From: Mucilaginibacter sp. OK098
GTDB taxonomy: Bacteria; Bacteroidota; Bacteroidia; Sphingobacteriales; Sphingobacteriaceae
Direction of reading: 5' to 3'
DNA: 64,000 nt
NCBI RefSeq assembly: GCF_900142915.1
Contig: NZ_FRCM01000005.1
Location: 248,001 to 312,000, forward strand
Positions within the stretch are counted from its first letter, which is position 1. Every line of letters begins with the position of its first letter. A program made the translations under genes and the position numbers. Of this stretch, positions 24,585 through 33,474 are shown piece by piece. Below the pieces are notes generated by a model. It was not told the DNA's origin and did not search any database. It saw only the letters and a list, made by a program, of their open reading frames with translations.

Positions 24585-24750
24585 TCCCACCATGGACTAT
24601 TGACCATCAACCATGGACCATGCCTCCTCCTTGCTAAAATCCCGCTACAACCTGCCAATTTATAGTTACTAAACTTCTCTTAACCCGCCTATTTTTATCG
24701 TGCGTTAAATTGTCCTATCTTTCACCTGTAAAACTTAATCCTGTAGCCAA
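24585..24750 (+). repeat. Duplicated upstream region of DUF885 gene (copy A)
   Basis: Homologous to 37635-37792 upstream of the GH127 gene. Shared blocks are CCATGGACTATTGACCATC, TGCTAAAAT, GCTACAAC, TGCCAATTTAT and TTTTTATC followed by TGCGTTAAATT. The conserved blocks reach to within about 50 nt of each start, so they probably include the promoter. Confidence 0.75.
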
Positions 24751-26559
24751 ATGTTCTGTAAAAAACTGTCCGCAAGTTTCAAAGGTTTATTAAAGCCCGT
24801 TATCATCTGTTTTCTTTTTTTGGGTTCGATTGACAAGCTGTCAGCACAAGCAATCCCGGCAAAATCACCTTTGTATGAACAAGCCAGTGAAGTATCAGGA
24901 TTAATCATTCAATACGGACAGGATATGAATGCCATCCGCGATTTTTATTCGCCCTATACCGCTATTGACGGCTACGAAAATCAATCGGTACAAACCTCGC
25001 CCGAAGAACGGAAGCGTTTAACAGAGATTGGCAACGATTATCTTGAAAAACTAAAGCAAACCGATTTTGAAAGCATGAGCATTTACGGCAAGGTAGATTA
25101 TACCCTGCTAAAAAAACAGATCACCTTTGACCTTGGCGCTATAAAGCTTGATGAGGACGAATACAATAAAATAACCACCTACATTCCTTTTGCAGATGAG
25201 ATTTACCAGCTTGAAAAGAAACGCCGCCGTGGGATCTCCATGGACGGACAGGAAGTTGCCCTGCAGCTTAACAATATTTTAAAGGCGGTAAAAGCATCGC
25301 AAACATCGTTTGATGCAGTTAAGTCATTAGATATGCCTCTTGCCCGGAAGGGGAAAGCGGCTGTGCTTGGTTTAAAAAGTCGCCTTAAAAGCTTTTATGA
25401 TTTTTACATAGGTTATGACCCTGCCTTTACCTGGTGGGCGCCAAAGCCCTATCAAAAGCTTGATACTGCGCTAAACAAATACGCCACCCTGATAATGGAT
25501 AAAGGCAAAATAAATACCACCCAAAAGCCAGATAGCAGCGGCATAAAAGGGGTACCCGTTGGGCATGATGAATTGCTGCGCCAGCTAAAGGCCGAAATGA
25601 TCCCTTACTCGCCCGAAGAGCTGATAAAGCTGGCCAACAAAGAGTTTGCTTTTTGCGATAAGGAAATGCTGAAGGCAAGCAACGAAATGGGCTTTGGCGA
25701 TGACTGGCACAAGGCCCTGGAGAAAGTGAAGAACAGCTATGTACCCGCAGGCAAACAACCCGAAGAGATCCTGAAACTATATAACGATGCGCTTACTTTT
25801 ATAAAAGGACATGATCTGATATCCATACCACCGCTTGCCGAAGAAACCTGGGGAATGACGATGATGACACCTGAGCGGCAGCTGGTTAACCCTTTCTTTT
25901 TGGGTGGCAGCGAAATCATCATCAGCTACCCAACCAATACGATGGACGAGGCTGATAAGCTGATGAGCATGCGGGGTAACAATCCTTACTTCTCCCGCGG
26001 TACCGTGCAACATGAGCTATTGCCAGGCCATAACCTGCAATACTTTATGAACAGTCGCTATAAACCGTACCGTAATATGTTTTATACCCCATTTTGGATT
26101 GAAGGGTGGAGTTTATACTGGGAATTGCTGCTATATGATCAGGGCTTTGCCAAAACACCTGAGGAGCGTATAGGGATGCTGTTTTGGCGCATGCACCGCT
26201 GCGCACGCATCATCTTCTCACTAAACTACCACCTCGGCAACTGGACACCGCAGCAATGTATAGACTTCCTTGTTGACCGTGTAGGCCATGAACGCGCCAA
26301 TGCCGAGGGTGAAGTACGGCGGTCGTTTACAGGTGGGTATAGTCCGCTTTACCAGGTGGCCTACTTAACTGGTGGCCTGCAGCTAATGAGCCTTAAACGT
26401 GAGCTGGTTGACGGCGGCAAAATGACCTATAAACAATTTCATGATGCTGTAATGAAAGAAAACGCCATGCCTATTGAAATGGTGCGCGCCACCTTAACAA
26501 ACCAGGCATTAACCCGTGATTTTACAACACAGTGGAAGTTTTATGATTTTGGTAAATAG
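24751..26559 (+). CDS. DUF885 family exported metallopeptidase-like protein
   Basis: 602 residues with a signal peptide (hydrophobic run then LSAQAIP, cleavage near residue 33). The DUF885 domain spans most of the mature chain and includes the zinc-peptidase-like HELLPGH motif with His421, Glu422 and His427, then WIEGWSLYWELLL near 450 and the C-terminal GGLQLMSLKRELVDGG. DUF885 proteins are related to gluzincin-type peptidases; substrate unknown, probably periplasmic peptide. The upstream 165 bp is a duplicated module shared with the GH127 gene at 37.8 kb. Confidence 0.88.
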   Translation: MFCKKLSASFKGLLKPVIICFLFLGSIDKLSAQAIPAKSPLYEQASEVSGLIIQYGQDMNAIRDFYSPYTAIDGYENQSVQTSPEERKRLTEIGNDYLEKLKQTDFESMSIYGKVDYTLLKKQITFDLGAIKLDEDEYNKITTYIPFADEIYQLEKKRRRGISMDGQEVALQLNNILKAVKASQTSFDAVKSLDMPLARKGKAAVLGLKSRLKSFYDFYIGYDPAFTWWAPKPYQKLDTALNKYATLIMDKGKINTTQKPDSSGIKGVPVGHDELLRQLKAEMIPYSPEELIKLANKEFAFCDKEMLKASNEMGFGDDWHKALEKVKNSYVPAGKQPEEILKLYNDALTFIKGHDLISIPPLAEETWGMTMMTPERQLVNPFFLGGSEIIISYPTNTMDEADKLMSMRGNNPYFSRGTVQHELLPGHNLQYFMNSRYKPYRNMFYTPFWIEGWSLYWELLLYDQGFAKTPEERIGMLFWRMHRCARIIFSLNYHLGNWTPQQCIDFLVDRVGHERANAEGEVRRSFTGGYSPLYQVAYLTGGLQLMSLKRELVDGGKMTYKQFHDAVMKENAMPIEMVRATLTNQALTRDFTTQWKFYDFGK

Positions 26560-26590
26560 AGATTAGAGACTGGAGGTTAGAGATTAGGTT
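26557..26590. repeat. Single arm of TTAGAGATTAG word family
   Basis: TAGAGATTAGAGACTGGAGG-type words directly after the DUF885 stop codon, as seen after purN and the Gfo gene. Confidence 0.65.
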
Positions 26591-26611
26591 TTGTTTGGCG
26601 GTAAGTTGTCT

Positions 26612-26700
26612 GAACCATGATTTACTTGATTTAAGGATTGGCTTGATGAATTGCCACCAGATAAGATCAGGTAATCCTTAAATCAAGTGAATCATGGTTC
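26612..26700. repeat. Hairpin of the GAACCATGATT family (28-nt arms)
   Basis: The arm at 26612-26639 pairs with 26673-26700 with about two mismatches, loop 33 nt. Other members are at 44719-44807, 45858 (single arm) and 53434-53530. The rest of the 26560-26862 gap holds no gene that I can see. Confidence 0.85.
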
Positions 26701-26862
26701 AAAATGATATTATCATATTGGGCAATACAGTAATACAGAACAACTGAAGCGCCGCCGAAGCATCGTTGTAGAGAACAAAGCAACCTCAACCTTTAATCTC
26801 AAAAAACCGCGTTGAAATAGTTTTAACAAATAATCCTATTTTTATCCAACTAATTAAACCAC

Positions 26863-27729
26863 ATGAAACGCTTACATCTTACAGCCTTAGTTGCTGTATT
26901 TACTATTACTGCTGCTGCAGCACAGCAAAATCAGCCAAAAAAAGCTGATACAGTTTTCTTTGAAGATTTTAATCAAAAAGCCCTCGACCGTACAAAATGG
27001 AATGTTGAGGTTACGGGCAATACCGTTAATGATGAGCAACAAGCTTATGTAGATTCGGCCTCGACCATTTATTTATTAAACAACGCAGGTTCAGATGGGG
27101 CAAAGAATGTCATGGTGCTTAAAGCTGTTTATCATCCGGGTTATATAAGTAATAAAAATAAAAAGTATGATTTCCTTTCGGGCCGGATAAACACGCAGCA
27201 TAAAATGGAGTTTACTTATGGTACTGCATCTGCCCGCATGAAAATGGCCGCCGGAGCAGGTTTATGGCCTGCATTTTGGGCTTTAGGTAACGGCAAATGG
27301 CCCGATTGTGGCGAAATTGATATGATGGAAACCGTTGGCGACAGCAGCTGGACAAGCAATGCTTTACATGGTCCGGGTTATTTTGGTAATACCCCTTTAG
27401 CTTACCGGGCCTTTTTTCCGGCAGGTACCGATGTTACCCAATGGCATGTGTACTCGGTTGATTGGACGCACGATAGCCTGGTATTTAAAGTGGATGGCAA
27501 GGTAACTTACAATGTAACCCGCGCCATGGTTGAAAAGTATGGCCGCTGGGCTTATGACAACCCTAAGTTCATCATCCTGAATTTTGCTGTGGGCGGTGGT
27601 TACCCCGCTGGTGTAAACAAAGTAAAAGCACCGTATTTTGGGATCTCGGATACTACAGTTAACAAGATAAAGGCCGGTCAGGCAAAAGTGGTTGTAGACT
27701 GGGTTCTGGTTACCAAAACAGCTAACTAA
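26863..27729 (+). CDS. Secreted GH16 family glycoside hydrolase
   Basis: 288 residues. A signal peptide ends near TAAAAQQ (residue 20). A single GH16 jelly-roll domain follows, with the active-site motif EIDMME at 151-156: Glu151 nucleophile, Asp153 helper, Glu156 acid/base. The hydrophobic run GLWPAFWALG precedes it and WHVYSVDWTHDSLVFKVDG follows, both typical of bacterial laminarinase-like (endo-1,3-beta-glucanase) members. Specificity for beta-1,3-glucan rather than agar or carrageenan is inferred. It is transcribed alone and ends in a bidirectional terminator at 27750-27783. Confidence 0.93.
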   Translation: MKRLHLTALVAVFTITAAAAQQNQPKKADTVFFEDFNQKALDRTKWNVEVTGNTVNDEQQAYVDSASTIYLLNNAGSDGAKNVMVLKAVYHPGYISNKNKKYDFLSGRINTQHKMEFTYGTASARMKMAAGAGLWPAFWALGNGKWPDCGEIDMMETVGDSSWTSNALHGPGYFGNTPLAYRAFFPAGTDVTQWHVYSVDWTHDSLVFKVDGKVTYNVTRAMVEKYGRWAYDNPKFIILNFAVGGGYPAGVNKVKAPYFGISDTTVNKIKAGQAKVVVDWVLVTKTAN

Positions 27730-27749
27730 AACTTACTGCTGATATAAAT

Positions 27750-27783
27750 AACAAAGCCTCCTGAAATTACTGGAGGCTTTGTT
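27750..27783. terminator. Bidirectional intrinsic terminator
   Basis: The perfect 12-bp stem AACAAAGCCTCC / GGAGGCTTTGTT with a 10-nt loop lies between GH16 and the convergent His-rich lipoprotein gene. T-rich sequence follows on the plus strand. Confidence 0.8.
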
Positions 27784-27794
27784 GTTATTTAATA

Positions 27795-27950
27795 TTAATA
27801 ATTACGATAGTGGTGATCATTATCGTCGTGACCATGGTCATGATCTCCTTCATGATGCTCGTGACGCTGACGGTACTCTACCGAACAGCTTGTGAGGGTA
27901 GCTGATGCCAGAATAAGCAACGCAATAACCCTTAAAATGTACTTTTTCAT
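27795..27950 (-). CDS. 51-residue His-rich lipoprotein
   Basis: An open frame of 51 codons starting ATG at 27950. Residues 1-22 are a type II signal peptide with lipobox LTSC. The mature 30 residues hold nine His and many Asp/Glu (RHEHHEGDHDHGHDDNDHHY), suggesting metal binding, for example Zn, Ni or Cu, at the membrane surface. It is too small for a folded domain, so it may be a metal buffer. The convergent terminator at 27750-27783 serves its 3' end. Function is inferred from composition only. Confidence 0.65.
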   Translation of the reverse strand: MKKYILRVIALLILASATLTSCSVEYRQRHEHHEGDHDHGHDDNDHHYRNY

Positions 27951-28094
27951 AATAAAAAATTTATAGATAGATATACTTGTAAGGCAATTACAATGCCAAA
28001 GGGCTTAACATGATAATGTAACGGTTTATTGTTAGCAAGAATTGGGTAAGCCTGCGATAATTTTGTTATATATAATTAAGGTATTATTGGATAT

Positions 28095-28760
28095 TTATTT
28101 TTCAGATCTGCTCATCAAACGGGCAATTAAAACATACAGTGCGCCCAAGCCCCAAATTACAGGCAAAAGTATAAGCGCGTTAAGCATAACCTGTGCATAA
28201 CCTGATTTTTCCGCATTTAGGAAAGGGTATGGGTAATCTCCGGAAATGGCCCCACGGATAAGCACGTATATAAAATAAATAAGAGGGAACCATAACCATG
28301 GCAAAACATCCCTGTATTTTAGGCCGGCCTTGGGTACAAAGGCAAACCAGTATATTATAAATAATATAGGGTTAACCACATGCAGCAGTTCATTGGCCAG
28401 TTTAAAAAGGCCCTCCATGTGCCATAGATTACGCAATACAATATTATAAATAAGCGCTACAATGGTAATATAAAGTGCGATGCTGGTTAATACCGTCCTC
28501 TTTAAGAAAAAATGCCCCAATGCCGATGTTGGCGCTATTAATATTATGGTTAAACAAACAACCATCAGCAGGTTACTTAATATGGTATAGTAGCTGTATA
28601 ACTGCACAAGTGTACTGCAAAGAGAGCGGCCGGCTGCCAGGTATGCGGGTATGGAAATACTGAATTGAAGAACAAGAGCAAACCAGGTAACTATTATAAC
28701 TAAGGCGGTATATGCCCACTTTATTTTTGAGGCTTGTTGAAGATCAGCTGTGTTTTCCAT
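28095..28760 (-). CDS. Pr6Pr family membrane protein
   Basis: 221 residues with six membrane helices, the Pr6Pr arrangement. Family pointers are the YYTILSNLLMVVCL segment of helix 2 (about 53-66), the HVVNPILFIIYW helix with the conserved His, and YFIYVLIRGAISGDYPYPFLN with the Asp-Tyr-Pro-Tyr-Pro-Phe motif. Pr6Pr proteins are bacterial relatives of the FAR-17a/AIG1 family of intramembrane hydrolases; biochemical role in bacteria is unknown. It is monocistronic and divergent from the NHL/T9SS gene. Confidence 0.82.
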   Translation of the reverse strand: MENTADLQQASKIKWAYTALVIIVTWFALVLQFSISIPAYLAAGRSLCSTLVQLYSYYTILSNLLMVVCLTIILIAPTSALGHFFLKRTVLTSIALYITIVALIYNIVLRNLWHMEGLFKLANELLHVVNPILFIIYWFAFVPKAGLKYRDVLPWLWFPLIYFIYVLIRGAISGDYPYPFLNAEKSGYAQVMLNALILLPVIWGLGALYVLIARLMSRSEK

Positions 28761-28913
28761 TAATAATGTTTAGTGTAATAAAATTACAGAAAAACATTAT
28801 ATTTAAGTGCCGTTAAAAAACATATTTTAGTAAGGACATTTGATTTTAAACCTCTTTGATTTTTCCTAATTAGTTATGCCACAGTTTTGCGGTATTTAGA
28901 TATAATAGTGTGT

Positions 28914-31900
28914 ATGCCCCGCAATAAACTTGTAGTTATAATTTATGTATTCATCTTATGCTTTTTAAATGTTAATATATCTTTTGCACAGGCGCCAAAT
29001 ATTAGTTATCCTGCACATCCTGTTTATACTATTAATTCACCTATTCCTACTTTAATCCCTAATAATTCGGGGGGAGCAGTGCCTGCTACCATTTATGGAG
29101 AGGTGAGTACATTTGCAGGCGGCCGTGCCCCGGTTACCTATGATAGTCAGGGTACGGATGCTGGTTTCAACTTGCCATCGGGCATTGTGGCTGCTAATAA
29201 TGGCATTGTTTACGTTACTGATTTTGGCAGCGGGGCAATCAGAAAAATCACACCTAACGCATTGGTAACTACTATAGCACATGTTAATTCCGCATCAGGC
29301 ATAGTAGCAGATAACCAGGAAAATTTGTTTATAACCGATTTTCAGGATAATAAAATATTTAAAATAAACACTGCCGGCATTACATCTGTTTTTGCAGGAA
29401 CCGGTGCTTCAGGCGCTGTTAACGGGCCGGCTAATATAGCAACATTTCATAATCCGGGAGGGATCGCTATTGATGCATCAGGCAACCTTTATGTGGCTGA
29501 TCAACAAAATAATATGATCAGGGAAATAACCTCCGCTGGCGTTGTATCAACCTTTGCAGGGAGCGGTGCGGCCGGGATACAAAACGGCCCTGCTTTATCT
29601 GCAAAGTTTAATAGTCCTGATGGCGTAGCGGTTGACGGTCTTGGAAATGTATATGTGGCCGATACTAAAAATAGTTTGATCAGGAAAATAACCCCTGTAG
29701 GCGTAGTATCCATAGTTGTCGGAACAGGATCACCCGGCATGGCTGATGGCGCATCAGGTTCAGCGAGCTTTAATTATCCAACTTCAGTAATTGTTGACGC
29801 TCAACAAAATTTATATATAGCTGATTACAAGAATAATAAAATCAGGAAAATAGCTCCTGACGGCATTGTTTCAACAATTGCAGGTAATAACACACCTGGC
29901 AGCATTAATGGGATAGGTACAGCGGCGAGTTTTAACTATCCATTGGGACTGACTATTAACTCAGCAGGAGAGGTGTATATTACTGATGAAGTTAATTATT
30001 TAATAAGAAAATTATTGTTAACAGGCTACACCATTGATAAACCTTTGCCCCCTGGTTTAATTTTTGACCCTGAGACCGGTAAGATCAGCGGAACTCCAAC
30101 TGAACTATCTCCTGCAACTGATTATACGGTTACTGCTTATAATGCAGACGGCACCAGCAGTACCATAGTAAATATCGAAGTAAAGGATAGCAGTGTTCCT
30201 CAAAACCCTGGTGTACAACCACCCAAAATAACATATCACACACCAAATACTTATACCATAAACACTGCTATTAGTACATTAAGCCCTAATCAGCTTGGTG
30301 GTGCTGTTCCTGCCGGCGTGTATGGAGATGTAACCACCTTTGCCGGCCTGGGCAGCCCCGGCACCAATACAGGTTTTAATGGGCCTGCGGGCGTTGTTAC
30401 GGATAATGCCGGCAACTTATATGTATCTGACGCAAACCTTAACCTTATAAGGAAAGTAACTCCTGATGGCACGGTAACTACTTTGGCAGGTGGTGGTAAT
30501 GGAGTGCCCGGCAACGCAGATGGAATAGGAACGCTGGCACGATTCAACAATCCGGGCCAGTTGGCTATTGATGCCGCGGGGAATATATATGTTGCAGATT
30601 CAGGCAATAACCTGATCAGGAAAATTACGCCCGATGCCACGGTAACTACTTATGCCGGTACCGGGCAGCAGGGATCAGATAACGGCCCGAGAAACCAGGC
30701 AAGCTTTTATCAGCCAACAGGCATAGTGATTGATGCTTCGGGTAATATTTTTGTCAGCGATCTAAGCGCGAGTCTGATCCGTAAAATTACACCCGCAGGT
30801 ACAGTATCTGTTTTCGCAGGGGGATTTTTTTCCCCTGTGTTAGTTAATGGAAATGGCGCAAACGCATCTTTTTTTGGCCCATGGACCCTGGCAATAGATG
30901 CTGCCGGTAATTTGTATGTTGCTGATCACGGCAATGCTGCGGTCAGGAAAATAACGCCGGCAGCTGATGTTAGCACCTTTGCCGGCACAGGTCAGTCCGG
31001 CTCATCAAACGGTAACGGACAGGCCCTTTCAGCAAGTTTTACCAGACTTTTGTCGGTAGCGGTTGATGCTTCAGGCAACATTTATACAGGCGATGCCTAT
31101 TCAATACGTAAAATAACGCCATCAGGTGCTATTTCAACCTTTGCCGGATCATTAAGCGGCTCAGGACTTGTTAACGGACCAAAAGAGAATGCTAAGTTTT
31201 ATTCGATATTCGGGTTGACTTTTGATAAAGCAGGCAATTTATTTATTGCAGATAAAGCCAACAATGTTGTTAGAAAAATAGCATTGAGCGGTTATACTAT
31301 TGATAAAGCTTTACCGGCCGGTTTAGTATTTGATGCTGCTACGGGCAATATAAGCGGAACTCCAACAGCGCTTTCACCAGCTACTGATTATACGGTTACG
31401 GCCTATAATGCCGGTGGAAGCAGCAGCACTATAGTAACTATTAAAGTAATTGCCTCACAAACTATAACCTTTGCTCCAATCCCTGATAAAACAGTTTGCG
31501 ATATTGATTTTGATCCGGGAGCTACCGGTGGTTCACCAATAACCTATACCAGCAGTAACATGGCCGTTGCCACTATAGTGCAGGGAAAAGTACACATAAC
31601 CGGCCCCGGAACAACAATTATAACCGCGTCAGATGGTACATTAACATCCCCCCAAACATTAACCGTAATTGCCGGGGTAACACCGTCGGTTACCATATCC
31701 CCCGTTACTTTTGATGAATGTTCAGGCATTGCTGTAACTTATACTGCAACACTCGTAAACGGTGGGCCTGCCCCACATTACCAGTGGAAAGTAAACGGCC
31801 AGAACAGCGGACCTGACAATGTTGAGTTTATTAGCAGTAATTTAAATAATAATGATAAAATAACATGTGTACTAACCAGCAGTGTTGCTTGTACAAGCAG

Positions 31901-32492
31901 CCCAACAGCAACCTCAAATGAGGCGATATTTACGCTCGATCCACCGGTTTCAACCGCTGTTTCTATCACATCTTCATTAAACGGCCCCGTTTGCGCAGGT
32001 ACCGAAATTGTATTTAAAGCAACTCCTGATACACCTGATTCTAAACCTGGCTACCAATGGCAGGTTAACGGGAATAATGCAGGTACTAACAGTTCAATAT
32101 TCAGCAGTAAAACCCTGGCCGACGGAGATATAGTTACCTGCATTTTAACCAGCACAGGTAAATGTTTAATTAACCCAGGCACATCTTCAAATGCCATAAT
32201 AGTTAAACTTAGCGCCATAAGTCAGTGTGTTATAGTTATCCCTAATACGTTTACACCAAATGGCGATGGTATTAATGACTTTTGGAACATTACGGCATTA
32301 CATGGTTATCCTAATTGCAGCATAACGGTTTTCACCCGCTACGGATCGGTAATTTATAAATCAACCGGGTACGTGAATGCCTGGGATGGCACCTGCAACG
32401 GAAGCGCCTTGCCGGTTGGTACTTATTATTATATACTTGATGTTAAAAACGGCAAAAAACCGCTTTCGGGCTATGTAACAATTTTGCGATAA
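28914..32492 (+). CDS. NHL-repeat protein with type IX secretion C-terminal domain
   Basis: 1192 residues from the ATG at 28914, preferred over a TTG at 28887 because it gives a compact signal peptide (KLVVIIYVFILCFLN... SFAQ). Two NHL beta-propeller blocks (about residues 60-370 and 480-790) carry many copies of a blade like GNLYVADQQNNMIREIT. Each ends in a putative Ig (He_PIG) domain with LPPGLIFDPETGKISGTPTE. A linker with Ig/PKD-like repeats (QWKVNGQNSG, QWQVNGNNAG) follows, then the C-terminal gliding-motility-associated (CHU_C) domain VIPNTFTPNGDGINDFWNI, the type B signal for the type IX system. It is probably anchored or released at the cell surface; ligand unknown. Confidence 0.9.
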   Translation: MPRNKLVVIIYVFILCFLNVNISFAQAPNISYPAHPVYTINSPIPTLIPNNSGGAVPATIYGEVSTFAGGRAPVTYDSQGTDAGFNLPSGIVAANNGIVYVTDFGSGAIRKITPNALVTTIAHVNSASGIVADNQENLFITDFQDNKIFKINTAGITSVFAGTGASGAVNGPANIATFHNPGGIAIDASGNLYVADQQNNMIREITSAGVVSTFAGSGAAGIQNGPALSAKFNSPDGVAVDGLGNVYVADTKNSLIRKITPVGVVSIVVGTGSPGMADGASGSASFNYPTSVIVDAQQNLYIADYKNNKIRKIAPDGIVSTIAGNNTPGSINGIGTAASFNYPLGLTINSAGEVYITDEVNYLIRKLLLTGYTIDKPLPPGLIFDPETGKISGTPTELSPATDYTVTAYNADGTSSTIVNIEVKDSSVPQNPGVQPPKITYHTPNTYTINTAISTLSPNQLGGAVPAGVYGDVTTFAGLGSPGTNTGFNGPAGVVTDNAGNLYVSDANLNLIRKVTPDGTVTTLAGGGNGVPGNADGIGTLARFNNPGQLAIDAAGNIYVADSGNNLIRKITPDATVTTYAGTGQQGSDNGPRNQASFYQPTGIVIDASGNIFVSDLSASLIRKITPAGTVSVFAGGFFSPVLVNGNGANASFFGPWTLAIDAAGNLYVADHGNAAVRKITPAADVSTFAGTGQSGSSNGNGQALSASFTRLLSVAVDASGNIYTGDAYSIRKITPSGAISTFAGSLSGSGLVNGPKENAKFYSIFGLTFDKAGNLFIADKANNVVRKIALSGYTIDKALPAGLVFDAATGNISGTPTALSPATDYTVTAYNAGGSSSTIVTIKVIASQTITFAPIPDKTVCDIDFDPGATGGSPITYTSSNMAVATIVQGKVHITGPGTTIITASDGTLTSPQTLTVIAGVTPSVTISPVTFDECSGIAVTYTATLVNGGPAPHYQWKVNGQNSGPDNVEFISSNLNNNDKITCVLTSSVACTSSPTATSNEAIFTLDPPVSTAVSITSSLNGPVCAGTEIVFKATPDTPDSKPGYQWQVNGNNAGTNSSIFSSKTLADGDIVTCILTSTGKCLINPGTSSNAIIVKLSAISQCVIVIPNTFTPNGDGINDFWNITALHGYPNCSITVFTRYGSVIYKSTGYVNAWDGTCNGSALPVGTYYYILDVKNGKKPLSGYVTILR

Positions 32493-32612
32493 ATGGTTTT
32501 AATTCAATGTTATCCGGGCTATTTTAAGCATTGTAACTATTAATTAAAAAAATACATTGTAAAACATATTTTTTCAGCAACTTCTTTACATAGGTACTCG
32601 TAATAAGAATGT

Positions 32613-32846
32613 ATGAAAGGATATGTGAATATACCGGGGTCAATTTATTGTAAGTTGTGTAAGGAGTGCGGCTCTCGCCCGGTGATAGCCCGGGTAGCAG
32701 ATATTGGCTATGTTGTTAAGTGTTCAAATAGTGACGATCATTACCAAACCATGCCTGGTTTAATTGATATTGAGGACTGGAACCGCCATAATACCATAAC
32801 ATCTGCCTCTATAGATTTTAATATGCCTCAAAGACTCGCCTGGTAA
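32613..32846 (+). CDS. Small zinc-ribbon-like protein (Lar-like pattern)
   Basis: 77 residues. The Cys pattern CKLCKECGSRP near 13-23, a second Cys-containing strand VKCSN, and DWNRHN at 56-61 resemble the Lar-type restriction-alleviation zinc ribbon (C-x2-C, basic strand, C, then WNRR). One expected Cys is missing (SNSDDH replaces the second C-x2-C), so zinc binding may be incomplete. There is no signal peptide. No restriction genes are adjacent. The family call is tentative; a plain unknown small protein is the alternative. Confidence 0.5.
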   Translation: MKGYVNIPGSIYCKLCKECGSRPVIARVADIGYVVKCSNSDDHYQTMPGLIDIEDWNRHNTITSASIDFNMPQRLAW

Positions 32847-32952
32847 TTACCGCCTTTTTTGCTCTTAGCTGATGGGTTTTGATAAATTACATGCTATACG
32901 CTGTTTAAGTGACATTTATTTTTTATGTTTATTACCTTAAATTAACCTAAAA

Positions 32953-33447
32953 ATGAGCACTCCCTTAAAATCGTCTTTTTCAAAACTAACCCGTATCAAT
33001 TTCTGGATCATATTTTTTGCATTTGCTTTGCCGCAACTGTGTAATGCCCAAAGTAAAAGCAATCCCAATCAGCCTGTTTTTAATCATGCCGCCTTGTGTG
33101 CCAAAAACCTTAAAAAAACAGCAGATTTTTACCGCAATGTTATTCAACTGCAGGAAATACACCATCCCTTTAATGATACCGTACACGTTTGGCTAAAAAT
33201 AGGCGAGGGACTTGCCCTGCATATTATACAGGGAGAATGCCCGACAACTGTACATGATATCGGAATTCATTTATGTTTCAGCGTTCCAAATTTGGATGCT
33301 TTTATACATCACCTGGATGAAATGAACATACCTTACGGTAACTGGACAGGGCAACCTAAAAAAATACAATTGAGGGCCGACGGTGTAAAACAGATCTATC
33401 TGCAGGACCCGGACGGCTTTTGGGTCGAAATAAACGACTCTAAATAA
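32953..33447 (+). CDS. Exported VOC (glyoxalase-like) protein
   Basis: 164 residues. A signal peptide (hydrophobic INFWIIFFAFALPQLCNAQ, about 15-33) precedes one VOC domain: FNHAALCAKNLKKTADFY with the metal-ligand His, FNDTVHVWLKIGEG, ALHIIQGEC, DIGIHLCFSVPNLD and the final QDPDGFWVEI with the Glu ligand. The two-His, two-Glu-like set is compatible with metal-dependent activity. Unlike cytoplasmic glyoxalases it is directed to the periplasm, which is unusual. The hybrid kinase gene starts 28 nt downstream, so the two may be co-transcribed. Confidence 0.83.
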   Translation: MSTPLKSSFSKLTRINFWIIFFAFALPQLCNAQSKSNPNQPVFNHAALCAKNLKKTADFYRNVIQLQEIHHPFNDTVHVWLKIGEGLALHIIQGECPTTVHDIGIHLCFSVPNLDAFIHHLDEMNIPYGNWTGQPKKIQLRADGVKQIYLQDPDGFWVEINDSK

Positions 33448-33474
33448 TATTACAAGTTTTACAGCAATATATTG

